Notes: generated by a model not told the origin, from the letters alone. A stretch of DNA of 46,919 nt from Ruminobacter amylophilus (GCF_900115655.1 NZ_FOXF01000017.1:1-46919); one strand, 5' to 3'; positions 16,892-27,005 are shown, counted from the stretch's first letter. A program made the numbers and translations.

Positions 16892-18193
16892 ATGGCTAAG
16901 TCTGTTGCTGTTGTTGGTTTGGGAAAGAGTGGTCTTTCAACCGTGAATTTTCTGTTGGCTCATGGGGTTGTTCCTGTTGTTTTTGACAGTCGTGAAAAGC
17001 CGGCAGGCGAAGCAGATCTCGATAAGAGAGTTTCTTTGTTCAAAGGAGCTCTTGACGGAGATAAATTAGGCGGCTTTGACTGTCTGATTGTAGGTCCGGG
17101 GCTGTCTTTAAAATTACCTGCTCTGGTTAAAGCCAGAGAGTGTGGGGCGGAAATTATCGGTGATATTGAGCTTTTTGCCAGATATGCTAAGGCTCCTACA
17201 GTTGGTATTACCGGTTCAAACGGTAAAAGTACAGTAACCACATTAACTGCTCTGATGGTCGAAGCTGACGGCAAGAAATGTGGTATGGGCGGAAATATAG
17301 GTATTCCCGCTCTTGATGTTATCGCTGATGATGTAGATGCCTATGTACTTGAACTCTCAAGTTTTGAGCTCGAAACAACTTCCTGTCTGAAGCTAGCCGG
17401 TGCTGTTATTCTTAATTTAAGTGAAGATCATCTTGACAGATATGAAGGCAGTATGCAGCTTTATCTTGAAGCAAAGCAGAGAATTTTCAAGAATGCCGAT
17501 AAAATTATTGTAAGTCGCGAAGATAAGGCAACAGTTCCTCCGTCAGGAGAATATTTTTCCAGCTTTGGCTGTGATGATAAAGACTACGGACGTGTTATTA
17601 AGGATGGTGAAGTCTGGTTAAGTGTGGACGGGGTTCCTTTAATCAGAAACACTGAATTGGGTATAACAGGTCTTCATAATGAGCTCAATGCATTGGCAGC
17701 TATGGCGCTTGCAGATACTTTAGGTATCAGTAGGGATGCTCAACTGAAAGTATTACGCAGCTTTACAGGTCTTCCTCATCGCTGTCAGCTAGTTCGTGAA
17801 CTTGAAGGTGTTCGTTATTACAATGATTCCAAAGCAACTAATGTAGGGTCTACTTTAGCTGCCGTAGCTGGGCTTAAGGATGGTGTTAAGGGACGTATTA
17901 TTCTTCTTGCCGGCGGGTTAGGTAAGGGGCAGGACTTTACTCCTATCAAGAATATGCTCGGGAAAGAAATCGCATATATGATTTGTTTTGGTCGTGATGG
18001 TGCTATGCTTGCAGCTCTTGGTGATCAGACAAGATTGACTGATAGTATGGTTGAAGCTATTGAAATTGCGCATAATGAAATTGCAAAACCTGGAGATGTT
18101 GTTCTTCTTGCTCCTGCATGTGCAAGTCTAGATCAGTTCAAGAGTTTTGAAGAACGTGGTGATGTTTTTGCCGAAAAGGTAAGGATGCTTTAA
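16892..18193 (+). CDS. murD: MurD, UDP-MurNAc-L-Ala:D-Glu ligase
   Basis: A 433-residue Mur ligase that adds D-glutamate. The N-terminal Rossmann-like domain starts at VAVVGLGKSGLS. The ATP loop is GSNGKST (108-114), ELSSFELETT lies near 150, and NDSKATNVGS near 310. AAAGGA precedes the ATG. The ftsW start follows the stop codon with no gap. Confidence 0.96.
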   Translation: MAKSVAVVGLGKSGLSTVNFLLAHGVVPVVFDSREKPAGEADLDKRVSLFKGALDGDKLGGFDCLIVGPGLSLKLPALVKARECGAEIIGDIELFARYAKAPTVGITGSNGKSTVTTLTALMVEADGKKCGMGGNIGIPALDVIADDVDAYVLELSSFELETTSCLKLAGAVILNLSEDHLDRYEGSMQLYLEAKQRIFKNADKIIVSREDKATVPPSGEYFSSFGCDDKDYGRVIKDGEVWLSVDGVPLIRNTELGITGLHNELNALAAMALADTLGISRDAQLKVLRSFTGLPHRCQLVRELEGVRYYNDSKATNVGSTLAAVAGLKDGVKGRIILLAGGLGKGQDFTPIKNMLGKEIAYMICFGRDGAMLAALGDQTRLTDSMVEAIEIAHNEIAKPGDVVLLAPACASLDQFKSFEERGDVFAEKVRML

Positions 18194-19438
18194 ATGAGCT
18201 TCTGGGCCAGATTACTTGGAAACAGTGACAAAAAATACAGGTTAAACGGGGTCATGTTTGATACCTGGTATATCGTTTTGCCGGCTATACTGACAGTTAT
18301 CGGTCTGATCGCAATCTATTCTTCTTCCATCTATGTAAGTGTTGACAAGTTTGGCACTGATTCCCATTATCTGTTGAAACAGCTGGGATTCTGTTTTGGA
18401 TCTTTTGTTCTGTATATGATGCTGCTTAATGTCAGCACAAAACAATGGTATGAGTTGGGAAGATTTAAGATAGTGAGCCTAGTCATAGTACTGAGTCTTC
18501 TGGTCGTGTTTGTAGGGCGAGATATAAATGGAGCCAAGCGTTGGTTGTCGCTGGGGTTCTGTAATATTCAGCCTTCCGAGTTCATGAAGCTGGCTCTAAT
18601 TCTTTTTGTTTCAGGCTATATTCATCGGCATTACGATGAAATTAGGCGCTTTAAGTGCAATCTGCTGATATCTATTCCTTTTTTACTGTTTGTGGCAATT
18701 CTGTATCTCCAGAGAGATATGGGAACAATGGTGATTATTGCCATCATTCTCGGGGTTATTCTTTTTATTTCTGGGATGCAGTGGAAGTATATATTTCCGG
18801 TTTGTATCCTTGGACTGCTCGGCGTTCTGTGGCTGATACAGGATCCGTATCGAATGGGAAAAATAGTAAGTTTTCAGGATCCTTTTGTGACTAGAACAGG
18901 TACAGGTTTCCAGTTGAGTATGTCTTTGATTGCCATCGCTAAAGGCGGACTGTGGGGACAGGGGTTAGGTAATAGTGAAATCAAACTAAGTTATATACCT
19001 GAACCGCATACTGATTTTATTATGTCCATTGTCAGTGAAGAATGCGGATTTATATCGGTTCTGGTTATTTTTGCACTTGAACTAATGTTGATAGTAAGAA
19101 GTTTCTTTATGGGATTCGAAGCCCTGAGATCAAAAACTGACTGCAATTATTTTCAGGGATTCTGTGCAATAGGCATAGCTACCTGGTTTGGTGTTCAGTG
19201 TATTATCAATATGGGGGTAATCTGTGCCCTGTTTCCTACCAAGGGTCTGACAATGCCTTTTATCAGTTATGGTGGTACCAGCCTTATTTCTTCGGTTATA
19301 GCAGTATGTATTCTATTAAGAATCAGCTATGAACGAAAATTAAGTTATGTCAACAGAATACGAAAGGCACAGATTAGATATAAGCAGGTTAATAAACGCG
19401 TTCGTGCTGAAAACAAAGATGGTGCACAGAACGTTTAA
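18194..19438 (+). CDS. ftsW: FtsW, septal peptidoglycan glycosyltransferase
   Basis: A 414-residue SEDS-family protein with about ten membrane helices. It polymerises lipid II at the septum in complex with FtsI. Family motifs are visible: INGAKRWLSLGFCNIQPSEF near 110, YLQRDMGT near 172, and PEPHTDFIMSIVSEE near 270, which holds the conserved catalytic aspartate. The basic C-terminal tail is cytoplasmic. It sits between murD and murG, as in E. coli. Confidence 0.95.
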   Translation: MSFWARLLGNSDKKYRLNGVMFDTWYIVLPAILTVIGLIAIYSSSIYVSVDKFGTDSHYLLKQLGFCFGSFVLYMMLLNVSTKQWYELGRFKIVSLVIVLSLLVVFVGRDINGAKRWLSLGFCNIQPSEFMKLALILFVSGYIHRHYDEIRRFKCNLLISIPFLLFVAILYLQRDMGTMVIIAIILGVILFISGMQWKYIFPVCILGLLGVLWLIQDPYRMGKIVSFQDPFVTRTGTGFQLSMSLIAIAKGGLWGQGLGNSEIKLSYIPEPHTDFIMSIVSEECGFISVLVIFALELMLIVRSFFMGFEALRSKTDCNYFQGFCAIGIATWFGVQCIINMGVICALFPTKGLTMPFISYGGTSLISSVIAVCILLRISYERKLSYVNRIRKAQIRYKQVNKRVRAENKDGAQNV

Positions 19439-19453
19439 ACATAGGACTAAATG

Positions 19454-20539
19454 ATGAAAAAGATTCTTGTTATGGCCGGTGGAACGGGGGGACATGTCTT
19501 TCCCGGACTTGCAGTGGCAAAGGAACTTTCTGAAAAGCATAATTTCGAAGTGCTTTGGTTGGGAACCAAAGAAAGGATGGAAGCAGATCTTGTACCTGCA
19601 CATGGTTTTAAAATTGAATTTATCAAGATCAGCGGTTTAAGAAGAAACGGCTTGTTAAGGAAGCTTGGAGCGCCGTTTACCATCCTGAGAGCTGTTTTTG
19701 AAGCACTTAAGGTTATCAGAAAGTTTAAGCCTGATGTTGTTCTGGGTATGGGAGGATATGCTTCAGGCCCAGGTGGAATTGCCGCAAAGTTATGTGGAAT
19801 ACCATTGGTTCTTCATGAACAGAACGCTTCTCCGGGAATAACAAACAGAATTTTATCAAAAATAGCTGATAAAGTGCTTTTAGGTTTTCCAGGTGCTATT
19901 TCTGGAAAAAAAGTCGAGTATATCGGTAATCCCGTGCGTGCGGAAGTTGTGGCTTTAAACGGCAGATTACCAAAAGATTTTAATCATGAGAATTTAAACG
20001 TTCTGGTAATAGGCGGTAGTCTTGGAGCTAAGGCTCTTAACGATCTGGTTCCTAAAGCTGTTGCATTAGCCAATAAGAATGGAGCGAGAATACATATTAC
20101 TCACCAGACAGGTAAAGGGAACAGTTCTGGTGTGGATGCGGTATACAGAAGTCTTGAGGTTGAAAATTTTACTGTATGTGATTTTATTTCCGATATGGCT
20201 TCTGCATATTCTGCAAATGACGTGATTATATGTCGTGCTGGTGCTTTAACCCTTGCTGAGGTGTCTGCAGCTGGAATGCCTGCCATTTTTGTCCCCCTCC
20301 CAACTGCAGTAGATGACCACCAGACCAAAAATGCAAGGTATCTGTCTGATAATGGCGGAGCTGTGTGTATGCCTCAGTCACAGCTGACATCTGAGAAATT
20401 GGCTGACATACTCAAGGACTGGTCTGATAATCGTGGTAAAATCAGTGAAGTGAGCAGAATTGCGGGCAGTATGGCCAAACTGGATGCCACCGAGGCTGCG
20501 GCGAAGGTGTGTATGGAATTAGCTGATAAGGCTTCATAA
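19454..20539 (+). CDS. murG: MurG, lipid II synthase (GlcNAc transferase)
   Basis: A 361-residue GT28 glycosyltransferase that adds GlcNAc to lipid I at the inner face of the cytoplasmic membrane. Glycine-rich loops GGTGGHVFPGLAVA (near 9) and GMGGYASGPGGIAA (near 98), and HEQNASPGITNRIL (near 124), are characteristic. Two adjacent ATGs exist at 19451 and 19454. AGGA at 19443-19446 is better spaced (7 nt) for the second, which I chose. Confidence 0.96.
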   Translation: MKKILVMAGGTGGHVFPGLAVAKELSEKHNFEVLWLGTKERMEADLVPAHGFKIEFIKISGLRRNGLLRKLGAPFTILRAVFEALKVIRKFKPDVVLGMGGYASGPGGIAAKLCGIPLVLHEQNASPGITNRILSKIADKVLLGFPGAISGKKVEYIGNPVRAEVVALNGRLPKDFNHENLNVLVIGGSLGAKALNDLVPKAVALANKNGARIHITHQTGKGNSSGVDAVYRSLEVENFTVCDFISDMASAYSANDVIICRAGALTLAEVSAAGMPAIFVPLPTAVDDHQTKNARYLSDNGGAVCMPQSQLTSEKLADILKDWSDNRGKISEVSRIAGSMAKLDATEAAAKVCMELADKAS

Positions 20540-20559
20540 AATATTAATTCGGAGTATTT

Positions 20560-21999
20560 ATGGCAAAAACAGATTTTGAAGTCCCTCAAATGCATAAGGT
20601 TCATCGTATCCATTTTGTCGGCATCGGTGGTGCCGGTATGAATGGTATTGCTGAAGTATTGGCTAATGAAGGTTATGAAGTTACCGGCTCGGATATTATG
20701 GCGAGCAGTACTACCAAGCATCTTGAAAGCAAGGGTATTAAGGTTTTTATCGGACATGACAGTAAGAATGTTGAACATGCAAGTGTTGTAGTTATTTCAA
20801 GTGCAATCAAAAAAAACAATCCGGAATGGATCAGAGCAATTGAGTTAAGAATTCCTGTTGTACGCAGAGCTGAAATGCTTGCTGAACTTATGAGATATCG
20901 TTTTGGTATTGCCGTTGCCGGAACCCATGGAAAAACAACAACTACAAGTCTTATCTCAAGTATATATGCTCAGGCAGGGCGTGATCCTACTTTTGTTATA
21001 GGCGGACTTTTAAACAGTGCCGGTGTTAATGCCAGACTAGGTACCGGGCGTTACCTTATAGCAGAAGCTGATGAATCAGATGCATCTTTCCTGCATCTTC
21101 AGCCTATGATGTCTGTAGTTACAAACATTGAAGAAGACCATATGGATACATATGGTGGAGATTTTGCCAAATTAAAAGCAACTTTTATTGAATTCTTACA
21201 TAATCTTCCTTTTTACGGAGTTGCCGTTGTATGTAACGATGACCCTGTGATCAGAGAACTTCTTCCTCAGATCGGCAGAAGCGTAATAACATATGGCGCC
21301 AGGGAAGACAGTGATGTAAGAGTTTTTGATTTTAAGCAACATACTGACAGTTCAACTTTCAAGGTTAAGAGAAAGGACGGCTCCGTTCTTGATATTAAAC
21401 TTACAATTCCGGGATTCCATATGGCTCTCAATGCAGCAGCAGCTATTGCTGTGGCAACAGAAAGCGAGATTGATGACAAGTCAATTATCGATGCTCTAGG
21501 GTCATTCCAGGGTGTGGGCAGAAGATTTGAACAGTATGGTGAATTTGAAACAGGCAACGGCAAGGTAATGCTTGTAGATGATTATGGACATCATCCAAGT
21601 GAAGTTAGAGCAACCATCAATGCCGTACGTGCAGGATGGCCGGATCGCCGTTTGGTAATGATTTTCCAACCGCACAGATATACAAGAACCCGTGACTGTT
21701 TTGAAGATTTTATTGATGTTCTTGGACTTGTGGATGAACTGATTCTGCTTGACGTTTATCCAGCTGGAGAAGATCCTATTGTAGGTGCTGACGGGCGCTC
21801 ATTATGTCGCTCCATAAGATTAAGGGGTAGAGTAGAACCTTATTTTGTATCTTCAGCCGATGAAGTTCCTCAAACCGTCGCTGATGTTATTAAAGATGGT
21901 GATATTCTGCTTACTCAGGGAGCAGGTAATGTTGGCAAGCTGGCAAAGGTACTTGCTGAATATAAGCTTGATATTGCCAAAATGAAGGAAAGAAAGTAA
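20560..21999 (+). CDS. murC: MurC, UDP-MurNAc:L-Ala ligase
   Basis: A 479-residue Mur ligase catalysing the first amino-acid addition to UDP-MurNAc. N-terminal [18 protein letters not shown] binds the nucleotide sugar. The ATP loop is GTHGKT (121-126), [10 protein letters not shown] lies near 167, and [10 protein letters not shown] near 343. A weak GGAG site precedes the ATG. In most relatives ddlB comes next; here ftsQ follows after 2 nt. Confidence 0.96.
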   Translation: MAKTDFEVPQMHKVHRIHFVGIGGAGMNGIAEVLANEGYEVTGSDIMASSTTKHLESKGIKVFIGHDSKNVEHASVVVISSAIKKNNPEWIRAIELRIPVVRRAEMLAELMRYRFGIAVAGTHGKTTTTSLISSIYAQAGRDPTFVIGGLLNSAGVNARLGTGRYLIAEADESDASFLHLQPMMSVVTNIEEDHMDTYGGDFAKLKATFIEFLHNLPFYGVAVVCNDDPVIRELLPQIGRSVITYGAREDSDVRVFDFKQHTDSSTFKVKRKDGSVLDIKLTIPGFHMALNAAAAIAVATESEIDDKSIIDALGSFQGVGRRFEQYGEFETGNGKVMLVDDYGHHPSEVRATINAVRAGWPDRRLVMIFQPHRYTRTRDCFEDFIDVLGLVDELILLDVYPAGEDPIVGADGRSLCRSIRLRGRVEPYFVSSADEVPQTVADVIKDGDILLTQGAGNVGKLAKVLAEYKLDIAKMKERK

Positions 22000-22001
22000 C
22001 T

Positions 22002-22784
22002 GTGGCCAGAAATAAAAACGTGCAGCAAAAATATTCAGGAGTAACCAGAGGATCATATATTCTCGGGGTGCTGTTTTTTATTGCTGTGCTTGTTTTTGAT
22101 TTTTGTTTTATAAAAAAGGTGTATACCGTCATGACTGATGTTGACGGTATCCCTGTCAGGCAGATTCAGATCAAGGGAGATCTGAATTACATGACCAAGC
22201 AGGATGTTGAAGAATTTTTTATGGCAAATCCGGAAAGCCACAATCTGTATACCATGGACTTGTTTCAGATGCGTTCATATATGGAGACAATGCCTTGGAT
22301 AAACCGGGTTACCATGCAGAAGAAATTACCTGATATTCTTACTCTCAATATTACTGAACACAAACCACTGGCTCTATACAATGATGGTATTTTAGTGGCT
22401 GACTGGAGTGTGATTCATCCTAAGAATACGAATCTCTTAAAAGAAAGCCCTGCATTGTTCGGTCCGGAAAAATTGGCTCGTTCAGTTTATGAGATGTATT
22501 GTGATGTTAATATATTCTTGGAAAGAGCAGGTTATCATGTTTATGAACTTGGTATAAATGATAACAATATTTGGAGTCTGAGGCTTTCTGACGGTGTAAG
22601 GCTGATACTCGGGAATAACGATGATATCGGATTTACAACTGATCAGAACAATGTGTTTATGTGGAGATTGAATAATTTTATAGAAGCGTATCCACATATT
22701 GAAAATAAAAATACTATAGAATATGTTGACTTGCGATATGATACCGGTATTGCAGTTAAGTGGAAAGACATAAGCGGACAGTAA
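22002..22784 (+). CDS. ftsQ: FtsQ, divisome scaffold protein
   Basis: A 260-residue bitopic protein: basic cytoplasmic N-terminus, one membrane helix (about 18-38), a POTRA domain starting at PVRQIQIKGDLNYM (about 48-115) and a beta domain. It recruits FtsL and FtsB. It starts with GTG at 22002, 2 nt after murC, and carries an AAGGAAAG site inside the murC end. The C-terminal half includes VDLRYDTGIAVKWK, the usual FtsQ ending. Confidence 0.9.
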   Translation: MARNKNVQQKYSGVTRGSYILGVLFFIAVLVFDFCFIKKVYTVMTDVDGIPVRQIQIKGDLNYMTKQDVEEFFMANPESHNLYTMDLFQMRSYMETMPWINRVTMQKKLPDILTLNITEHKPLALYNDGILVADWSVIHPKNTNLLKESPALFGPEKLARSVYEMYCDVNIFLERAGYHVYELGINDNNIWSLRLSDGVRLILGNNDDIGFTTDQNNVFMWRLNNFIEAYPHIENKNTIEYVDLRYDTGIAVKWKDISGQ

Positions 22785-24103
22785 TGATGGCAGCCAACGA
22801 ATTAAATAAAATCACTACACAGGATTACATAGTATCCATTGATTTGGGAACCAGTGAAATTAAAGTTTGCAGCGCAATCCTGTATGATGATGACAGTATT
22901 AAAATTATTGGCTACGGTAAATGCAAAACAACGGGCATGAATGCTGATGGCATTGTTAGCATGGATAAATTGAAAGAGAATATCTCAATTGCCTACAATA
23001 TGTCGCATAATACTGTAACTAGATCCTATGACGAAAACACTCTGCCAAAGATTAATAATCCAAGAGTTTTTGTGTCTGTACCAGGACGTTTTATCACCTA
23101 CAAGAACAACACCGGATCGTGTGAACTTCGTCGTGGTCCAATTACGGAAGATGATATCGCAAGGGCCAATGATGTAGCCAATTCTCTGAAAATTAAGGAC
23201 TATGAACTGATAACGGCAATTCCTAATTATTATCAGGTAGATTCTAACGAAAGAGTTGAAGACCCTCTTGACATGACGGGAGGTCAGCTGAGATCGTTTA
23301 TTCATCAGGTGTATGCACAGACTTCTTTTTTAGACAACATAAGAAGATCTTTATGCTGTATAGAGACGGAGTATGCTCCTGAATTTGTATTTAGCGGACA
23401 GGCAACTGCATATGTGGCAACGACCGATACAGAAAAGAAGTTTGGTGTATGTGTGCTTGATATAGGTAAGAGCAGTACCGGGATTACTATTTTTGATCAG
23501 GGACACTGCATATACGTAGGATCCTGTCCGTATGGAGCCGATAAGATTACTCAGAATATTGCCGTTACTTACGGATTAAGTGAAAGAACGGCAGAAAAAT
23601 TAAAATGCGATTATGGTTTTGCAATTTCCAATAACTGTATTACAAACAAATGTATTCGCATTGACAAGAATGGTCAGGCTCAGGCAAGATCAATAAATCA
23701 GGGAGATCTGGCGGAATCTATTGAGGCCGGATACAGCCAGCTTATTATGAAGGTGCTGACTACTTTAAACGAAGTTAATGTGTCAAATGGTGAATTATCA
23801 TTAGGTGCTGGTTTCGTTATAACAGGTGGCGGTGCAGAGATAAAGTGTCTTGATGAATGTGTTTCAAAGATATTTACCAAAAATGGACTTGGTGCGTATG
23901 CCAAGAAAATTAGAATTCATCAGGTAGATAAAGAAAAGATTGAAGGACTCAGTGATGCCATAAACCCATATTCCGGTTGTGCTTCTCTTGGTCTTATTCG
24001 TTTTAGTGAGATTCTTGAAAGTCACAAAAAAGCGAGAGAGCAGAGTGGAATGATTGGAAATCTGAAACAGAAAATAACAGAGTGGTGGAATGGAAACATG
24101 TAG
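22784..24103 (+). CDS. ftsA: FtsA, actin-like membrane tether of FtsZ
   Basis: A 439-residue actin-fold ATPase. ATP-binding segments are SIDLGTSEIKVCSA (near 19), VLDIGKSSTGITIF (near 223) and FVITGGGAEIK (near 347). The C-terminal amphipathic helix (KQKITEWWNGNM) is the membrane-targeting sequence. I prefer ATG at 22784, overlapping the ftsQ stop by one base; a GTG at 22760 would add 8 residues deeper into ftsQ. ftsZ follows only after 320 bp, an unusually long gap. Confidence 0.94.
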   Translation: MMAANELNKITTQDYIVSIDLGTSEIKVCSAILYDDDSIKIIGYGKCKTTGMNADGIVSMDKLKENISIAYNMSHNTVTRSYDENTLPKINNPRVFVSVPGRFITYKNNTGSCELRRGPITEDDIARANDVANSLKIKDYELITAIPNYYQVDSNERVEDPLDMTGGQLRSFIHQVYAQTSFLDNIRRSLCCIETEYAPEFVFSGQATAYVATTDTEKKFGVCVLDIGKSSTGITIFDQGHCIYVGSCPYGADKITQNIAVTYGLSERTAEKLKCDYGFAISNNCITNKCIRIDKNGQAQARSINQGDLAESIEAGYSQLIMKVLTTLNEVNVSNGELSLGAGFVITGGGAEIKCLDECVSKIFTKNGLGAYAKKIRIHQVDKEKIEGLSDAINPYSGCASLGLIRFSEILESHKKAREQSGMIGNLKQKITEWWNGNM

Positions 24104-24155
24104 GATTCCATGTTGGTTCACTCTTTCTTTTGTGTGATCCGACTAATAATTCTAT

Positions 24156-24190
24156 GTGCATGGGCTTCAGTGGGATCATGCACTTATTTT
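24156..24190 (+). terminator. Terminator-like hairpin after ftsA
   Basis: A 7-bp stem GTGCATG/CATGCAC (24156-24162 with 24177-24183) with a 14-nt loop, followed by TTATTTT. The stem is modest, so read-through into ftsZ is plausible. Confidence 0.5.
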
Positions 24191-24239
24191 AAATAAAATA
24201 TAGTAGATAATAACTTTACTTTCTGATATATAGTTATCA

Positions 24240-24260
24240 TGCAATTGTGTACACATTGCA
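24240..24260. promoter_or_regulatory. Inverted repeat upstream of ftsZ
   Basis: TGCAAT and ATTGCA flank a 9-nt centre that itself holds GTGTACAC. It could be an operator or a small hairpin; no known regulator is assigned. Confidence 0.3.
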
Positions 24261-24423
24261 AAAGGATTGTTTATTGTTGTTATTTGCATTATGTATTAAC
24301 GCAAAATTTAATAGTCTGGTGAGTTTTGATTCAGTATTTGTTCTTCTCATCAGGTTCTGTAAAGCTTTACGGTTAAGTTTATGATTTGTGAGCACCAAAT
24401 CATGTTTGGAGTTGTGTTTTAAA

Positions 24424-25665
24424 ATGACTGATATTTTACACGCGGCAGATGCATCTGCTGATATCGAGAATGAATACGTACCTGCCGACAATGGCAAGGC
24501 TGTAATCAAGGTAATTGGTGTTGGTGGCGGTGGCGGTAACACCGTACAGCATATGATTAATGAAGAAGTTGCCAATGTCGATTTTCTGGTTGTGAATACT
24601 GATTTGCAGGCTCTGAATTCAAACACTGCCAAGAACAGAATTCAGATTGGCGTGAATACAACTCGCGGTTTAGGTTCCGGATCAAACCCTGAAATTGGTA
24701 GAAATGCTGCGGAGGAAAGCAGAGAAGTTCTTCGTGAAAATATCGGTAAGTGTGATATCGTGTTTATTACTGCCGGTATGGGTGGCGGTACTGGTACAGG
24801 TGCGTCACCTGTTATTGCAAATGTTGCCCGCAAGGAACTCGGTGCACTGACTGTAGCTATTGTTACAAAGCCGTTCTCATTTGAAGGTAAAAAACAGTTA
24901 ATCAAGGCAGAACAGGGTATTGAAAAGTTAAGAGAAGAAGTTGATGCTCTGATTGTTATTCCTAACGATAAGCTGTTAAAGTACCTCCCTAAGAATATTT
25001 CTTTGGTTCGTGCTTTCCAGGAGTGTAACAACGTATTAAAGAGAGCTGTTCAGGGTATTGCTGATGTGATTGAAAAGTGTGGCCTTCAGAATCTCGATTT
25101 CAATGATATCAGAACCATGCTGTTACGTTCAGGTACTGCTCTTATCGGCATGGGTGAAGGTGAGGGTGAAGATGCTGTTGAACAGGCAATTATGAATGCT
25201 GTCAACTGTCCGTTGCTTGAAGACTTCTCAAACTGCAGAGCCCGCGGTATTATCGTCAATATTACAATGAACGAAGAGCTGGGTCTGGATAAGTACAATA
25301 AACTTGGTTCTCTTCTTCAGACAAGTTACGGTACAGAGGATTCAGATACCAAGTTCGGTTGCGTAATTAATCCTAACATGAAACCTGATGCAGTACATGT
25401 GACCATTGTACTGGCAGGTTTGACAGAAGTGGATAAGCCTGCTTCAGAAAATATTAATAACATTCTTGCCAAATCTTTGGGAACAGGCGGAGATAATGGT
25501 GAAAATACCGGTTTATCAAGCATGTTCTTAAATTCATCTCTCAATCAGAATTCAGATTTTTCTGGTCAGGATGATGTATTGAATGATGTATCTAAGGTTT
25601 CTAAGAATGACACTTCTGACAGTTCATGTGAATTACCAGCATGGCTGACAAAAAAATCAAACTAA
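24424..25665 (+). CDS. ftsZ: FtsZ, tubulin-like division GTPase
   Basis: A 413-residue tubulin homologue that polymerises into the Z-ring. The glycine-rich start VIGVGGGGGNTVQHM, the GTP signature GGGTGTG (120-126) and the NLDFNDIRTML region with its T7 loop are intact. A low-complexity linker (about 325-400) ends in the conserved C-terminal peptide ELPAWLTKK that binds FtsA. I chose ATG at 24424; an upstream GTG (24388) has no ribosome site. A strong terminator follows, so lpxC is a separate unit. Confidence 0.97.
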   Translation: MTDILHAADASADIENEYVPADNGKAVIKVIGVGGGGGNTVQHMINEEVANVDFLVVNTDLQALNSNTAKNRIQIGVNTTRGLGSGSNPEIGRNAAEESREVLRENIGKCDIVFITAGMGGGTGTGASPVIANVARKELGALTVAIVTKPFSFEGKKQLIKAEQGIEKLREEVDALIVIPNDKLLKYLPKNISLVRAFQECNNVLKRAVQGIADVIEKCGLQNLDFNDIRTMLLRSGTALIGMGEGEGEDAVEQAIMNAVNCPLLEDFSNCRARGIIVNITMNEELGLDKYNKLGSLLQTSYGTEDSDTKFGCVINPNMKPDAVHVTIVLAGLTEVDKPASENINNILAKSLGTGGDNGENTGLSSMFLNSSLNQNSDFSGQDDVLNDVSKVSKNDTSDSSCELPAWLTKKSN

Positions 25666-25695
25666 TTTGAAATATTATTTCTGATGTAGATTAAT

Positions 25696-25726
25696 AAAAA
25701 AGGGAGATGCGGTTCTCCCTTTTTTT
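25696..25726 (+). terminator. Terminator of ftsZ
   Basis: Stem AGGGAGA/TCTCCCT (25701-25720) with a 6-nt loop, A-rich on the left and seven T on the right. Confidence 0.9.
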
Positions 25727-25827
25727 ATGATTGGTTAATAATTAAGCAAATCAAGTAGAAAAAAAGTTGGTTAATTATGAAATATTAGCTGATTTTTTGA
25801 TGAAAATATGAATGTCTGAGATTTTTT

Positions 25828-25858
25828 TGATATAATGATGTCAGTTGATGTTCATCAC
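25828..25858 (+). promoter_or_regulatory. lpxC promoter with an FNR-like box just downstream
   Basis: The extended -10 element TGATATAAT (25828-25836) is followed by TTGAT-GTTC-ATCAC (25845-25858), a 9 of 10 match to the FNR box TTGAT-N4-ATCAA. Its position at the transcription start would suit a repressor. The core TGATG/CATCA could equally form a small hairpin. Confidence 0.4.
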
Positions 25859-25976
25859 ATCTTTGTTTAGACGGTGGTTATCGATTGAAATTTTTTTAGA
25901 TAATTACTGTCATAGTTGATAGGGTGCGTTTATAACTAATATCCCTGATGTTCAATTAAATTAAGAGCCGTAGATT

Positions 25977-26924
25977 ATGATGATTAGACAGCGTACAATC
26001 AAAAAGGAAGTTTCTGCTTCCGGTATTGGTTTGCATTCAGGCAAGAAAGTTTCGATGACTTTCAAACCTGCACCTGCGAATACTGGTATTGTATATGTTC
26101 GTTCTGACCTTAGTCCAAAGGTTTACATGAAAACCTCTGCCGAAATGGTAAGAGATACTGAGTTATGCACAGCGATAATCAGTGATGACGGTGCACGTGT
26201 TGCAACTATCGAACATCTGAGTGCCGCTTTAAGTGCAACAGGTATTGATAATCTTTACATTGAAGTCAATGCACCTGAATTACCTGTGATGGATGGTTCA
26301 GCTCAGCCATTCATATACCTGCTCGAAAGTGCAGGTATTGAAATCCTTTCTGCTCCTAAGAAATTCATTAAGGTTCTGAAAAAGGTCAGAGTTGAACTTG
26401 ATGATAAGTGGGCAGAGTTATGTCCTACCAAGGCGGGTTTTAAACTGGATCTTCAGATTGATTTTAATCATCCTGCAATGGATAAGTCCATGCAGCACTA
26501 TAAGCTTGATTTTAATGGAGATCGTTTCTTAAGTGATGTTAGTCGTGCAAGAACTTTCTGTTTTATGAAGGATGTTGAATTCATGCATGCGCATAACCTT
26601 GCTTTAGGCGGAAGTCTTGATAATGCTGTGGTAATGGACGATTTCCATGTGATGAATCCTGAAGGCCTGCGCTATCCAAATGAGTTTGTTAAGCATAAAA
26701 TGCTTGATGCTATAGGAGACCTTTATATGTCTGCTCAGAGCATTGTTGGTGAGTTCAAGGCATATAAAACAGGTCATCACCTTAATAACATGTTGTTAAG
26801 AGCGCTTTTAGCTGATGCGACAGCTTATAACCTGATAACAATTGAAGATGGCAAGCAGGGGCTTGAACAGAACAGATTCATTGAAGAGGTTCATGTTCAT
26901 GACACGGACGCTGTAATAGCTTAA
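25977..26924 (+). CDS. lpxC: LpxC, UDP-3-O-acyl-GlcNAc deacetylase
   Basis: A 315-residue zinc enzyme catalysing the committed step of lipid A synthesis. Zinc ligands are His80 (TIEHLSAAL), His240 and Asp244 ([11 protein letters not shown]); the acid-base His lies in GHHLNN near 266. The start GIGLHSG is typical. Two adjacent ATGs exist; AAGAG at 25963-25967 is a weak site. It keeps its place after ftsZ, but secA and mutT, which follow it in E. coli, are missing. Confidence 0.97.
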   Translation: MMIRQRTIKKEVSASGIGLHSGKKVSMTFKPAPANTGIVYVRSDLSPKVYMKTSAEMVRDTELCTAIISDDGARVATIEHLSAALSATGIDNLYIEVNAPELPVMDGSAQPFIYLLESAGIEILSAPKKFIKVLKKVRVELDDKWAELCPTKAGFKLDLQIDFNHPAMDKSMQHYKLDFNGDRFLSDVSRARTFCFMKDVEFMHAHNLALGGSLDNAVVMDDFHVMNPEGLRYPNEFVKHKMLDAIGDLYMSAQSIVGEFKAYKTGHHLNNMLLRALLADATAYNLITIEDGKQGLEQNRFIEEVHVHDTDAVIA

Positions 26925-26930
26925 AACCTT

Positions 26931-26960
26931 AAAAAATCTGCCGGCAGGCAGATTTTTTTT
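26931..26960 (+). terminator. Terminator of lpxC
   Basis: A 12-bp stem AAAAAATCTGCC/GGCAGATTTTTT (26931-26958) with loop GGCA and a T tail. Confidence 0.92.
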
Positions 26961-27005
26961 ATGGTAAATGAATTTTAATTTTCATATAAAATAAGGAAAC
27001 TGGTA

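Larger units (their letters stand above)
24104..24423 (+). other. 320-bp gap between ftsA and ftsZ with its own signals
   Basis: The gap holds a terminator-like hairpin (24156-24190), an inverted repeat (24240-24260) and AT-rich DNA with several -10-like boxes between 24190 and 24240. I see no credible gene; a 27-codon frame at 24239 lacks a ribosome site. Confidence 0.6.

Noticed and set aside
24239-24322. 27-codon frame with a Cys pair between ftsA and ftsZ
   Set aside because: No ribosome site, and its start sits in the inverted repeat.
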